Shown in pieces: positions 1 through 8,014 of a stretch of DNA of 64,000 nt. A program made the translations under genes and the position numbers. A model generated the notes under the pieces. That model saw only the letters and a list, made by a program, of their open reading frames with translations, ran no database searches and had not been told where the DNA came from. Source of the DNA: Clostridiales bacterium (GTDB taxonomy: Bacteria; Bacillota; Clostridia; Oscillospirales; Oscillospiraceae); NCBI GenBank assembly GCA_012719035.1, contig JAAYBD010000044.1, positions 34,739 to 98,738 of the forward strand, given 5' to 3'. The number at the start of each line of letters is the position of its first letter. Within the stretch, counting starts at the first letter, position 1.

Positions 1-175
1 CGCTTCCAATCCGGTCTGCTTCCAGCACGATTGTCTGTATTCCCTGTTCCTTTAATAAAAGGGCGGTCAAAATTCCCGCCATCCCCGCACCAATTACAGC
101 AACCTCTACGCTGATATCGGAGGTAAGGGATGGTCTGCCCTCAATTTGTACCGTTTCACTCCATATAGATTTCAC
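1..175 (-). CDS. FAD-dependent oxidoreductase, N-terminal part (runs off the left edge)
   Basis: Only the first 58 codons are inside the window. They read VKSIWSETVQIEGRPSL, then a short beta strand and the dinucleotide-binding loop VIGAGMAGI (GxGxxG), a helix, and an acidic strand end IVLEADRIGS. This is the Rossmann start of the DAO/glycine-oxidase type of FAD enzymes, which oxidise amines or related substrates; the substrate cannot be told. I chose the GTG at 173-175 because GAGGTGA lies just upstream with good spacing. An in-frame ATG at 191-193 is the alternative. A terminator for the oppositely placed S-layer gene lies upstream at 245-270, so this gene needs its own promoter in 176-245. 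Confidence 0.8.
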   Translation of the reverse strand, partial: MKSIWSETVQIEGRPSLTSDISVEVAVIGAGMAGILTALLLKEQGIQTIVLEADRIGS

Positions 176-244
176 AAAATTCACCTCGTGCATATGATGC
201 GCAAAACAGAAAGAAATAATCGGTTTTTCCAGAAAAGCACAAAA

Positions 245-270
245 CGCCCCATGGCTTTTGCCATGGGGCG
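245..270 (-). terminator. Rho-independent terminator of the minus-strand S-layer gene
   Basis: A perfect 11-bp stem, CGCCCCATGGC with its complement around a 4-nt loop, is followed on the minus strand by GTTTTGTGCTTTT. The same kind of stem (GCCCCACGGC) ends the other S-layer gene at 7102-7125, so the two genes also resemble each other at their 3' ends. Confidence 0.85.
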
Positions 271-323
271 TCGTGCTATCTAAACGCTAAGCGTTGTTGA
301 TAAATTTTATTGAGCAATTACAT

Positions 324-3053
324 TTATGCAATGGTAATAAATACATAAGTTGCAGTGTGGTTTGTATCCGTAGTACCAACAACCTGAAGATTAAATGTGT
401 TACCATAAACCATCATAGGCAGGCTTGTCGGGTCAGAAACAGGCTCAAAGGTCTTGTTTGTAGTGTTGAGTACGAAGCACTTTACACTGGATCCGAGAAC
501 ATAAGAGTTCTTCAGCTTATATGCGCCTGCATCGCCGGTGTTATCGTAAACAGACATGGTTCCACCGCTTACCGCAAGCTTAGTCATACTACTATCCGCG
601 GCAATGATGCGTCCGCCAGAGGATTCAGCACCAGTAATGACTTCGCCGTTCTTAGCAGTAATCATAAATACGCCAGCGCCAACAACTACCTTTTTAGAAA
701 TAGCTTCATCAACCTTGAGATCCTTAGTCTCGCCGTTTACGACTGCCTTAACGAGATAGTAGGGATTCTGTGCATCGTGTACATACTGAGGGCTTCCGAT
801 AGCGAAGATGTAATCACCGCTGTCGGTGGAAGCAGATGTTACGTTATTACCAACAACAACAAGAGAAGCATAGCCGTTGGTATTCAGCATAACATCAATT
901 TTTGCAGTATTAGCACATACAGTGATGTTGGGAACATTAGAAATTCCTGTGTACACCTTATAGGAAGATGTAGCCGCATTGTAAACAAGGAAAACTGTTG
1001 CATTGTTTGCTATAATGCCCTGAGGAGTTTCTGTAGCAGTGGGGGGAGTAGCAGTTACTTTATAAGTTGTAAGGAAGTCTGCCTTTCCCTTAGTAATTGT
1101 AGCATACTCGTCATTCTCAGAAGCATTTTTAATAGTACCGAATGTATCTGGGGCATTTGCACTCGAAGTATCAGCATCAACAGCCTTAAAGTGACGTGCT
1201 GCTTCATAATCTTCAACAGCGTTGAGGGTATAGCTGCCGTCAGTTGCTACAGTGTAGGTATAGAAAGTGTTCTTGGCAAGCTTGCCGTTATCAAGTGCAT
1301 CAGCCTCAGCAGCGTCAGATACCGCTATAGGAGTAGCACTACGCTTGCCGACCTTAGCAACATTGATGGGCTTTGCTGTGCCGTCTGCAAATACTGCCAT
1401 TGCCTTTGCACTGCTAAATGGGGTACCTTTTTCTGCATCGGCAACAAAGAGAACCTTGTCATTTGCAATAGGTGCATTTGTTACATAAACATGGCAAACA
1501 CTGCCACTGTTATCAAGGAAAAATGCTGTGTTAGCTACACCAACGCAAGCAGCCTTTATAGTAGAGTCAACCTTGCCATTAACAGAAGTGGGTGTGCTTC
1601 CCGCTGCAACGGTCATAGGCATGTTAATAAGGTCAGATGCTTTATATTCCTTGCCGTCAATAACAACGCTCTGCTTAGAACCATCGACATAACCGGTCAT
1701 GGTTCCAACGACTACCTTTGCCTTCTCAACATAAGTTACGCCGTCCGCGGAAGTATAGAAGAGAACTGCATCACCCTTCTTCAGGTCAGAAGGATAAGAA
1801 ATTGTGTTTGCGTTAACAGCAGTGTTTGTAACACCAGGAATGGCAACTGTGGTAAGGGAGCCTGTGGTCTTAACAATAATGTTGTCAGAAACCTGAGAAA
1901 CAGTCTTTTTAACGATGCTAATAGCATCATACTTACCGTTGTTGTTAGAATCAAGGAAGTTGATAACAACGCCAACTAAGCCATCATAAGAAATTTCAGC
2001 ATTAAAGTGTGTGTCCGCATCAATCACGGTGTCTTTATCTATAGCAGCCTTCATAGTATAAAGCTTGCCATCGGGAGTCATAACATAGTCACCGATTTTA
2101 TGGGAAGCAATAGCCTTTTCACCAATAGCAGCTTCCTGTGCTATCGGGAAGTTGTTGTAGTAGTACTTTACAGTTGTATCTTCTTTTGCCTTGATGTACT
2201 TGGGGCTTGCGGGGTTTGTAAGAGTCTCAATTTTTGTGCCATCAGTGGAGCTTGCAAGAGCCTTATCAGAAGGTACAAAGCTGGAAATTTCCTTGCCATT
2301 GAGTGTCCAGTAGAAGCCAGTTCTGCCATCTACAATATCGTCAGACTTTGCAAGCTTCGTGTAGACTTCTTCTGCAATCTGCCTAAAGCCATCTGAATTG
2401 AGGTCATTATATGCTCCGATTTCAACAGGCTTGTATTCGTCAAACAGCTTGTTGTAGGAAGTCTTGGGAACATTGGTGATGCCATTGAACACATAGAGAG
2501 CTGCCTCTTCACGAGTAGCTGCCTTTGCATGATCAACGCTCTTGTCGCCGACGAATACTGTTTTATTCGCTGCAACTGCAACTGCAAGCTCCCAGCCTGG
2601 GCCGGTGAATTCACCCTTTGCGCCGTAGCCTGCTGCGCAGAGCATCATCTTTGCGAGCTGATAGCCGGTGACATTCGCTGTGGGAGCAAATGTTCCATCG
2701 CCCATGCCGTTGATAATTCCCTTACCTACGAGGTAGGAGATGAAAGGAGCGGACCAGCGACCTGCATCGACATCCTTAAATCCGGTAGCGCCAACAGAAA
2801 GTCTGCTTGCTACATCAGATCCGAGAATAGCGTAAGTGATCATCTTAGCCGCTTCTTCACGTGTGATGGTTCCGGTAGGCTTAAATGAGCCATCCGCGTA
2901 ACCGTTGATTGCGCCGATGCCAGCCATGACTTCGACTGCCTCTGTGTACTGGACAGTGGCTGCATCGGTAAATGTTGCGCCGGCAATGCCGAACATACCG
3001 AGAACCATGACCAGAACAAGTACGAGGCTTAGAGTTCTGTTCAGAGATTTCAT
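324..3053 (-). CDS. S-layer-type protein A with SLH domains (909 aa)
   Basis: This is a large secreted cell-surface protein. It starts with a lysine/arginine-poor signal peptide (MKSLNRTLSLVLVLVM, cleavage near IAGA). Three SLH-type segments follow within about residues 30-200, with the typical pieces GAINGYADGSFKP, TREEAAKMITYA, FKDVD, GIINGMGDGTFAP and ATREEAALYVFNGI. SLH domains bind secondary wall polymers and anchor the protein to the wall. The remaining 700 residues are Ala/Val/Thr/Asp rich, without a recognised enzyme fold, as in S-layer proteins. The start is fixed by AAGGAGG at 3064-3070. Its first 65 nt differ at only two positions from those of the divergent gene at 4542. A good promoter (3204-3232) points into this gene, so it appears to be the expressed copy in the present orientation. 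Confidence 0.9.
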   Translation of the reverse strand: MKSLNRTLSLVLVLVMVLGMFGIAGATFTDAATVQYTEAVEVMAGIGAINGYADGSFKPTGTITREEAAKMITYAILGSDVASRLSVGATGFKDVDAGRWSAPFISYLVGKGIINGMGDGTFAPTANVTGYQLAKMMLCAAGYGAKGEFTGPGWELAVAVAANKTVFVGDKSVDHAKAATREEAALYVFNGITNVPKTSYNKLFDEYKPVEIGAYNDLNSDGFRQIAEEVYTKLAKSDDIVDGRTGFYWTLNGKEISSFVPSDKALASSTDGTKIETLTNPASPKYIKAKEDTTVKYYYNNFPIAQEAAIGEKAIASHKIGDYVMTPDGKLYTMKAAIDKDTVIDADTHFNAEISYDGLVGVVINFLDSNNNGKYDAISIVKKTVSQVSDNIIVKTTGSLTTVAIPGVTNTAVNANTISYPSDLKKGDAVLFYTSADGVTYVEKAKVVVGTMTGYVDGSKQSVVIDGKEYKASDLINMPMTVAAGSTPTSVNGKVDSTIKAACVGVANTAFFLDNSGSVCHVYVTNAPIANDKVLFVADAEKGTPFSSAKAMAVFADGTAKPINVAKVGKRSATPIAVSDAAEADALDNGKLAKNTFYTYTVATDGSYTLNAVEDYEAARHFKAVDADTSSANAPDTFGTIKNASENDEYATITKGKADFLTTYKVTATPPTATETPQGIIANNATVFLVYNAATSSYKVYTGISNVPNITVCANTAKIDVMLNTNGYASLVVVGNNVTSASTDSGDYIFAIGSPQYVHDAQNPYYLVKAVVNGETKDLKVDEAISKKVVVGAGVFMITAKNGEVITGAESSGGRIIAADSSMTKLAVSGGTMSVYDNTGDAGAYKLKNSYVLGSSVKCFVLNTTNKTFEPVSDPTSLPMMVYGNTFNLQVVGTTDTNHTATYVFITIA

Positions 3054-3063
3054 ATTTTGAAAC

Positions 3064-3093
3064 TCCTCCTTTGATATTTACCCGCTTTGCGGG
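3064..3093 (-). promoter_or_regulatory. 5' UTR hairpin and strong ribosome binding site of S-layer gene A
   Basis: On the minus strand the leader contains CCCGC-AAA-GCGGG (3081-3093) shortly before AAGGAGG (3064-3070) and the ATG at 3053. The other S-layer gene has a hairpin at the same place with different paired bases (CCCC-GAAA-GGGG). Structure is kept while sequence changes, which suggests a functional mRNA-stabilising or translation-assisting element. Confidence 0.6.
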
Positions 3094-3100
3094 CATAATG

Positions 3101-3131
3101 TATGTACAACGCTTAATGGTTCGGATATCCT
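3101..3131 (-). repeat. Leader repeat, left copy (inverted partner at 4464-4495)
   Basis: Read on the minus strand this is AGGATATCCG, two variable bases, CCATTAAGCG, then TTGTACATA. The plus-strand copy before the second S-layer gene differs by two substitutions and one extra T. It lies between the crossover-like site and the start codon, so it would stay with its gene after inversion. Confidence 0.75.
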
Positions 3132-3160
3132 TAGCAAGCCATTAAACGGGAGTACCTAAA

Positions 3161-3190
3161 TAACCATAAAAAACACCATTTATGGTATTA
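3161..3190 (-). repeat. Left crossover-like site of the putative invertible segment
   Basis: On the minus strand the core is CCATAAA, spacer TGGTGTTT, TTTATGG, then TTA. These 25 nt match the right site (4398-4422) at 23 positions in inverted orientation. A short dyad around an 8-bp spacer is the usual form of a tyrosine-recombinase core site. It sits between the recombinase gene and S-layer gene A. Confidence 0.7.
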
Positions 3191-3203
3191 TTATGACGCT
3201 GTT

Positions 3204-3232
3204 ATGTTAACACAAGCTCTAACTTAGGTCAA
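3204..3232 (-). promoter_or_regulatory. Outward promoter inside the putative invertible segment
   Basis: On the minus strand, TTGACC (3227-3232) and TAACAT (3204-3209) are exactly 17 nt apart, a good sigma-A-type promoter. It fires leftward through the left crossover site into S-layer gene A. No equal promoter is visible just inside the right site, which carries the recombinase terminator instead. Predicted start of transcription is near 3197, giving a leader of roughly 145 nt. Confidence 0.6.
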
Positions 3233-3325
3233 GATTTATGGATGCGATGTAATTAAACTGTAATATTGCGTCCGACCGATTACATACGGCGGTAAAAATA
3301 GAAAAAATAAGAGGCAGGAGAAAAA

Positions 3326-4336
3326 ATGACTATCACACAAAGCGAAAAAATCAACACAATAAAACCCGATTTATTTCGAAGAATGGCAAAATCACTCCAG
3401 TCCGGCAAATCACCTCTTGCAAAAAAGCTTCAAATGAACGAATTATTCGATAACTGGCTCACAAGTATACAGCTTAGCATAAAAAAGACGACATTTTCAA
3501 CCTATTTATCTATTATAGATAATCACCTGCGTCCATATTTGGGTGAAATACCAGTTAATGAGCTGACGGACAGCGACATTGCAAGCCTTATGACGGAAAA
3601 ATGCTCTGAAAGTTCCAATCTCTCCAAGTCTACTGTCAGGGGGATCGCAAGTGTCTTAAAGAGCATTATCGAGTACGGAAAAGACTTCGGCTGCAATGTC
3701 CATCCCGAAACATGCAAATTTTCGCAAAAAACCCGAAAAACCGGAATTAATGTATTGACCGACGATGAGCAGGAGAGGCTTTGCCGGATTCTGGGCGATT
3801 GCCCTAAAGGCAAAGATCTCGGTGTGCTCCTCTGCCTTAAAACCGGACTTAGAGTCGGTGAAATATGCGCCCTCAAGTGGGACGATATCTCGCTCTCGGG
3901 TGGATATATGAGCGTAAACAGGACTATTCAGCGCATAAAGCGGACAGATGAGAGCAACGACAAGACTATCCTTTATTTCGGGGAGCCAAAAAGTCTGAAT
4001 TCCCGTAGAAAAATACCTTTGTCTCAATCTATGATTGATATATTGGACCGCCGCCAATTGCCGAACGATTATTTCGTGGTTTCAGGCCGCAGAGACAAAA
4101 CAGTTGAGCCAAGAAGTATGCAGCGCCATTTCAAAAAGCTTTTAAAAGACGCAGGGATACGCGATTTGAATTTCCATGTCCTCAGGCATACATTTGCAAC
4201 AAAATGTGTCGAGCGCGGATTTGATGTGAAATCATTGAGTATGATACTCGGGCATTCCGATGTAAATATTACGATGAACGTTTATGTACACCCTTCTTTT
4301 GAGCGTTTGCAGGATATGATGGCTCTTTTGGACTAA
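3326..4336 (+). CDS. Tyrosine recombinase/integrase between two S-layer genes (336 aa)
   Basis: A complete tyrosine site-specific recombinase. The N-terminal half (about 37-135) is a SAM-like core-binding domain; the catalytic half has the full set of active residues: R176 in TGLRVGEICALKW, K222 in EPKSLNSRRKIPL, H284 and R287 in HVLRHTFAT, H310 in ILGHSDVNI, and the nucleophile Y320 in MNVYVHP. It cuts and rejoins DNA through a 3'-phosphotyrosine. AGGCAGGAG lies 5 nt before the ATG. It is flanked by inverted 25-nt sites at 3161-3185 and 4398-4422 and by divergent S-layer genes, and no phage or conjugative genes adjoin it. I infer that it inverts the segment carrying itself and the outward promoter. 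An ordinary integrase left by a lost element is the alternative, but the site layout argues against that. Confidence 0.92.
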   Translation: MTITQSEKINTIKPDLFRRMAKSLQSGKSPLAKKLQMNELFDNWLTSIQLSIKKTTFSTYLSIIDNHLRPYLGEIPVNELTDSDIASLMTEKCSESSNLSKSTVRGIASVLKSIIEYGKDFGCNVHPETCKFSQKTRKTGINVLTDDEQERLCRILGDCPKGKDLGVLLCLKTGLRVGEICALKWDDISLSGGYMSVNRTIQRIKRTDESNDKTILYFGEPKSLNSRRKIPLSQSMIDILDRRQLPNDYFVVSGRRDKTVEPRSMQRHFKKLLKDAGIRDLNFHVLRHTFATKCVERGFDVKSLSMILGHSDVNITMNVYVHPSFERLQDMMALLD

Positions 4337-4353
4337 TAATATAAAAAAGCAAA

Positions 4354-4386
4354 AACCCTCTGCTTTGTCGCAGAGGGTTTATTTTT
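4354..4386 (+). terminator. Terminator of the recombinase gene
   Basis: The 10-bp stem AACCCTCTGC / GCAGAGGGTT (4354-4363 and 4370-4379) is followed by TATTTTTG. It stops recombinase transcripts just before the right crossover site and would insulate whichever S-layer gene lies on this side of the segment. Confidence 0.85.
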
Positions 4387-4392
4387 GTCTAA

Positions 4393-4423
4393 AATAACCA
4401 TAAATGGTGTTATTTGTGGTTAC
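4393..4423 (+). repeat. Right crossover-like site of the putative invertible segment
   Basis: The core at 4398-4422 is CCATAAA, spacer TGGTGTTA, TTTGTGG, then TTA. It matches the left site (3161-3185, minus strand) at 23 of 25 positions and has the opposite direction. Recombination between the two would invert about 1.2 kb holding the recombinase, its terminator and the outward promoter. Confidence 0.7.
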
Positions 4424-4463
4424 AATTTTGTAATTTTTGGTGCTTCCGCTTGATGGTTGACAT

Positions 4464-4495
4464 AGGATATCCGTTCCATTAAGCGTTTGTACATA
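4464..4495 (+). repeat. Leader repeat, right copy
   Basis: AGGATATCCGTTCCATTAAG and the following CGTTTGTACATA are the inverted partner of 3101-3131. A consensus-like TTGACA lies at 4457-4462, while the left side has TTGCTA at the matching place. No convincing -10 is found at 16-18 nt, so I do not call a promoter here. Confidence 0.75.
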
Positions 4496-4502
4496 AAACA
4501 GG

Positions 4503-4530
4503 CCCCGAAAGGGGTACTACATCAAGGAGG
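4503..4530 (+). promoter_or_regulatory. 5' UTR hairpin and ribosome binding site of S-layer gene B
   Basis: CCCC-GAAA-GGGG (4503-4514) forms a tetraloop hairpin before AAGGAGG (4524-4530); the ATG follows at 4542. It matches the position of the CCCGC-AAA-GCGGG hairpin of gene A but uses different base pairs. Confidence 0.6.
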
Positions 4531-4541
4531 AATTTCAAAGT

Positions 4542-7046
4542 ATGAAATCTCTGAACAGAACTTTAAGCCTCGTACTTGTTCTGGTCATGGTCCTCGGTAT
4601 GTTCGGAATCGCTTCCGCAGCTGAGTTCACAGACAAGAAAGACGTTCAGTACAAAGAGGCCGTCGAAGTCATGGCTGGCATCGGCGCAATCAACGGCATG
4701 GGGGACGGTACCTTCGTTCCAAAAGGTACGATCAACCGTGCACAGGCAGCCAAGATGGTTGCTTATACCATTCTTGGCGCTGACGTAGCCAAGGTTCTTC
4801 CCGTTAGGGCTTCAAGCTTTAAGGATGTTGACGCATCTGCTTATGCTTGGGCTATCCCCAGCATTGAATACCTCGTTCAAAAGGGTGTCATCAATGGAAT
4901 GGGCGATGGAACTTTCGTTCCCAACGGAAATGTAACCGGCTATCAGCTTGCAAAAATGCTTCTTGTCGCCCTGAATGTTAAGGGCGAATTTACAGGTCCT
5001 TCATGGGAGCTTAACACTGCTATCGCTGCCAGCAAAATTAAGCTTTTTGAAGACAGCAAAGCAACAAATTACAGTGCAGCTGCAACCCGCGAGGAAGCTG
5101 CTCTCTATTGCTTCAACGCTATTCTCTATAGCCCCGACAGCACCGGAACAAAAACAGTTACCAAATACCTGTGCTCTGCTGCCGGCTCTGGAACGAAGGT
5201 CCCCGCCGCTTGTGTTGGCGCAACCTACAACAGCATTGCTGAGGCAACTGCTGATGTAGCAACTAAAGATAACGGCGTTAACAACCCCGTCCTCGGAATC
5301 GATTACACACTTACACCTGTTACAGAGACAGTCGCCGTTAAGACTGGCTCCATCGCAAATAACGTTTATCCCTCCCTCAACGCTGTTGAAAATGGTGTTG
5401 ATGCATTCGGACGTCCCGCCGCTATCTGGAAATACGGCGCAAAGCAGAAAGTCATCGCTTCTGCCGCTGCAACACCTGTTGCTACTTACACCACATCTGT
5501 CTCTCAGGCAGAGCTCTACACAAAACTTGGCGGAGCTTATTCCATTCCCACTGTTATTAACGGCGCAACCGTTACAAGCGGAACAATAACCTCAGCTAAG
5601 GGTGTCAGCACGCTTAACGGCGGTAACGGCATTGTTACGGAAATCTATCAGCTTTCTACCAACCCTGTTGCCTACAAAGCTGTTCAGATCGTCCCCACTT
5701 TCAATACTGTTACAGTTTCATCCTTTAAGGCAACTGCAACAGCCGGCGCTTACACCAACTACACAATCGGCGGCGTCAGCGGTAAAGTCTTCTCTACTGT
5801 TGTCGATCCTCTCACTGATGTAAACACCGCTGTTGTAAACGGCACCGTTGCCAATGGTGATAAGGTTCTCTATTATGTTGACGGCGAAGGCACACTTCAC
5901 ATCGATGCTGTCACAACCTTTGACGGAGTTCTGTCCTCTGTAAGCAGCCAGGGAATATACACAATAAATAACGCCGCTTACAAACTTGCTGCTGCCGGAA
6001 CCTCTGTTGCTCCCGCAACTGCTTCCCAGACATTCTACAAAGATAGCTACGGCTTCATTCTCGGCACAAAAACCGCTCTTTCAGCAACAAATTACGGTCT
6101 TGTCCTTGATGCAAAGGTCATCTACACACTTGCTCCGGATAACACCATGAAAGCGACAAACATTTATGTAGTCGCAAAGTCTGACGGCACCGTTGCTAAT
6201 TTGCCCTCCGCAACACTCGACACCGGTCTCAAGGGCGAACTTGTGACATTCTCAGTCGATACCTCTGTTACATCCGCTACTGTATACACAGTTGACGCAG
6301 TTGCAGCTACTGATGTCGACACCGTTTCAAAAGTCACCGCTATAACATCTAAGACCAATCTGCTTACGACAGACGGCATGGGCGGCGGAACCGCAGTATG
6401 CAAATATGCTGATGCAGGCACTCTCTTTGTCATTGCGAACTATGCTGACGGTCAGCCCACTGGTACGGTTAAAACCTATACCGGTATTACAAATGTTCCT
6501 TCTTACACCGGTCTTTCCAAGGCATATGCTGTTGACACCAAGCTTAGCGGCTATGATACAGTTGCAAATGTTGTCTTCATCTATGATAACGTAAACGCTG
6601 TAACAAGCGCTCAGTTGGTATACGTCACCGGAACTTACACAACAACCACAACAGCTAAGGTTTACGATACCATTGTCAACGGTCAGCCCTCCACAATATC
6701 TATCGGCCTCACTCAAAGCTTGTCTCAGGGTCTCTATAGCAGCATCACTGTCACCGCTGGTGTTCCCTCTGCTACTCCGGCAACAGCTGTAACATCCGCA
6801 ACCGGCATTAAGCTCAGCCAGGGTCTGCTCTATACCACCACTAACGGAACAAGCTTCACAGTTTCCGACGTGCCCAACGCACCTGATTCCACACCAGTAT
6901 TCGTTATCCACACCGTATCCGGCACCTGCGATACTTTGACCGCTGCTACAGCCGGTACCCTTGTTGGTGCAAGTGCAGTTTACGTTGTTCCCAATCAGAC
7001 TGTTGCAACAAGCACTAATGCAATCTACGTGCTTTACAACAACTAA
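4542..7046 (+). CDS. S-layer-type protein B with SLH domains (834 aa)
   Basis: A secreted surface protein with the same signal peptide as gene A (MKSLNRTLSLVLVLVM..., cleavage near IASA). SLH segments occupy about residues 28-195: GAINGMGDGTFVPKGTINRA, AAKMVAYTILG, FKDVDASAYAWAIPSIEYLV, INGMGDGTFVPNGNVTGYQL and AATREEAALYCFN. The rest is rich in Thr, Ala and Val with no recognised catalytic domain. The SLH parts of A and B are clearly related while the C-terminal 600 residues are not evidently alike, so the two are alternative surface coats on one anchoring module. In the present orientation no clear promoter lies directly upstream, so this copy may be silent until the segment between the genes flips. 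Confidence 0.9.
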   Translation: MKSLNRTLSLVLVLVMVLGMFGIASAAEFTDKKDVQYKEAVEVMAGIGAINGMGDGTFVPKGTINRAQAAKMVAYTILGADVAKVLPVRASSFKDVDASAYAWAIPSIEYLVQKGVINGMGDGTFVPNGNVTGYQLAKMLLVALNVKGEFTGPSWELNTAIAASKIKLFEDSKATNYSAAATREEAALYCFNAILYSPDSTGTKTVTKYLCSAAGSGTKVPAACVGATYNSIAEATADVATKDNGVNNPVLGIDYTLTPVTETVAVKTGSIANNVYPSLNAVENGVDAFGRPAAIWKYGAKQKVIASAAATPVATYTTSVSQAELYTKLGGAYSIPTVINGATVTSGTITSAKGVSTLNGGNGIVTEIYQLSTNPVAYKAVQIVPTFNTVTVSSFKATATAGAYTNYTIGGVSGKVFSTVVDPLTDVNTAVVNGTVANGDKVLYYVDGEGTLHIDAVTTFDGVLSSVSSQGIYTINNAAYKLAAAGTSVAPATASQTFYKDSYGFILGTKTALSATNYGLVLDAKVIYTLAPDNTMKATNIYVVAKSDGTVANLPSATLDTGLKGELVTFSVDTSVTSATVYTVDAVAATDVDTVSKVTAITSKTNLLTTDGMGGGTAVCKYADAGTLFVIANYADGQPTGTVKTYTGITNVPSYTGLSKAYAVDTKLSGYDTVANVVFIYDNVNAVTSAQLVYVTGTYTTTTTAKVYDTIVNGQPSTISIGLTQSLSQGLYSSITVTAGVPSATPATAVTSATGIKLSQGLLYTTTNGTSFTVSDVPNAPDSTPVFVIHTVSGTCDTLTAATAGTLVGASAVYVVPNQTVATSTNAIYVLYNN

Positions 7047-7101
7047 TTACAGTTACTGATATAAACATAGAAAGCGCTTCAGAAGCGTTAAGCAGTACTG
7101 T

Positions 7102-7132
7102 GCCCCACGGCTTATGCCGTGGGGCGTTTTTT
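7102..7132 (+). terminator. Terminator of S-layer gene B
   Basis: GCCCCACGGC / GCCGTGGGGC around TTAT, followed by GTTTTTT. The stem closely resembles that of the terminator of gene A (245-270). Confidence 0.9.
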
Positions 7133-7146
7133 ACCAGCATAGATTG

Positions 7147-7278
7147 TTATTTTTCCTCAGTCACGCTTTTATCCGCGTTCTCATCGCCTTCCGCTGGGGG
7201 AAACCACGTATCCGGCACCTCTTTATTCTCTATCACCTGCTCCCCGTTAGGTTTGCATACTAATATGTTAATAATCAT
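7147..7278 (-). CDS. Small hypothetical protein, phage-tail-associated type (43 aa)
   Basis: The frame begins MIINILVCKPNGEQVIENKE and is followed by VPDTWFPPAEGDENADK. Its ATG overlaps the TGA of the preceding gene (ATGA), and GGGGTGAG lies upstream, so the pair is translationally coupled. Tiny acidic proteins with this kind of N-terminus commonly sit directly behind phage tail-fibre-like genes in Clostridia. The function is unknown to me. It is below the size that many gene finders report. Confidence 0.6.
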   Translation of the reverse strand: MIINILVCKPNGEQVIENKEVPDTWFPPAEGDENADKSVTEEK

Positions 7279-7898
7279 TTTCTCACCCCATAAACAATAA
7301 ATCTTGTTCCGGCAATGATTTGCATCGTGCTGCTCGAGCAAAGAAAATTTATGCTTTTAACAACTTTATCATTGCCCGAAAGTACTCGAACGCCATAAGT
7401 TTCCGTTGCATAAAAGCCATTGGAGTAAAATGCCCCCTCCGAATGCACATAAATATAAGAGCTTTGCGATTGATCGTTCGTGCTTAATCCCATGATATCA
7501 ATTCTCATGCTTCCGGCTACACTGGGAGTTGTGCCAATGTTGCAAAATGCTAAATAAGCTCTGGAAGAATTCTCAAGGTTTTGATTGGTTTGGTTGCTGC
7601 AATAACCTCCCAAATTGTTTATTCGTACATAAATCTGCTGCCCTGTTGCCTTGGGCATAACCTGTGCATCTGTATAAATTTGTATCATAGAGTATTGCGT
7701 AAGGTCGATTTGCGATACATCTATATCAACCTGCTGTGCATCCGCCGTTGTTTTTATGTCCATTAGCTTTGAAAAAGGAATTTTACTTATAGTCGAATCG
7801 ATTTTACGGTTATCCTCATTCATATCCTCCATCAAAAGTGGGTCTGTCAATACCCATTGATTCAGCCTCAAGTTCGGCGTTTTATTAGTGCTTGACAT
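7275..7898 (-). CDS. Phage tail-fibre-like hypothetical protein (207 aa)
   Basis: The first 30 residues, NLRLNQWVLTDPLLMEDMN followed by EDNRKID, match the short N-terminal motif found in many clostridial phage tail or neck-fibre proteins. The rest is rich in Ser, Asn, Ile and Tyr and looks like beta-structure (IYVRINNLGGYCSN, SYIYVHSEGAFYSNGFY). I prefer the ATG at 7898 because AGGAGG sits 6 nt before it; an earlier ATG at 7913 overlaps that ribosome binding site. No other phage genes are nearby, so this is either a stand-alone remnant or a domesticated surface or secreted protein. It forms an operon with the 43-aa gene downstream. Confidence 0.7.
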   Translation of the reverse strand: MSSTNKTPNLRLNQWVLTDPLLMEDMNEDNRKIDSTISKIPFSKLMDIKTTADAQQVDIDVSQIDLTQYSMIQIYTDAQVMPKATGQQIYVRINNLGGYCSNQTNQNLENSSRAYLAFCNIGTTPSVAGSMRIDIMGLSTNDQSQSSYIYVHSEGAFYSNGFYATETYGVRVLSGNDKVVKSINFLCSSSTMQIIAGTRFIVYGVRK

Positions 7899-8014
7899 TT
7901 TCATCCTCCTCATTTGTATTATTTAAAAGTGCCTTTCATAGTTAGCGCACACTTGATGATAATGTGTACATCCGCGTACAATTTTGGTAAATTTATTAAA
8001 AAAATATAAATTTA

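Noticed and set aside
294..1979. 561-codon plus-strand frame opposite S-layer gene A
   Set aside because: Cys/Ser/Asn-rich text without domains, no ribosome binding site, and it is antisense to a well-supported SLH gene; a result of its codon bias.
4457..4480. TTGACA before S-layer gene B as a promoter
   Set aside because: No acceptable -10 at 16-18 nt (TAAGCG), and the matching place before gene A has TTGCTA. Left as a possible weak promoter only.
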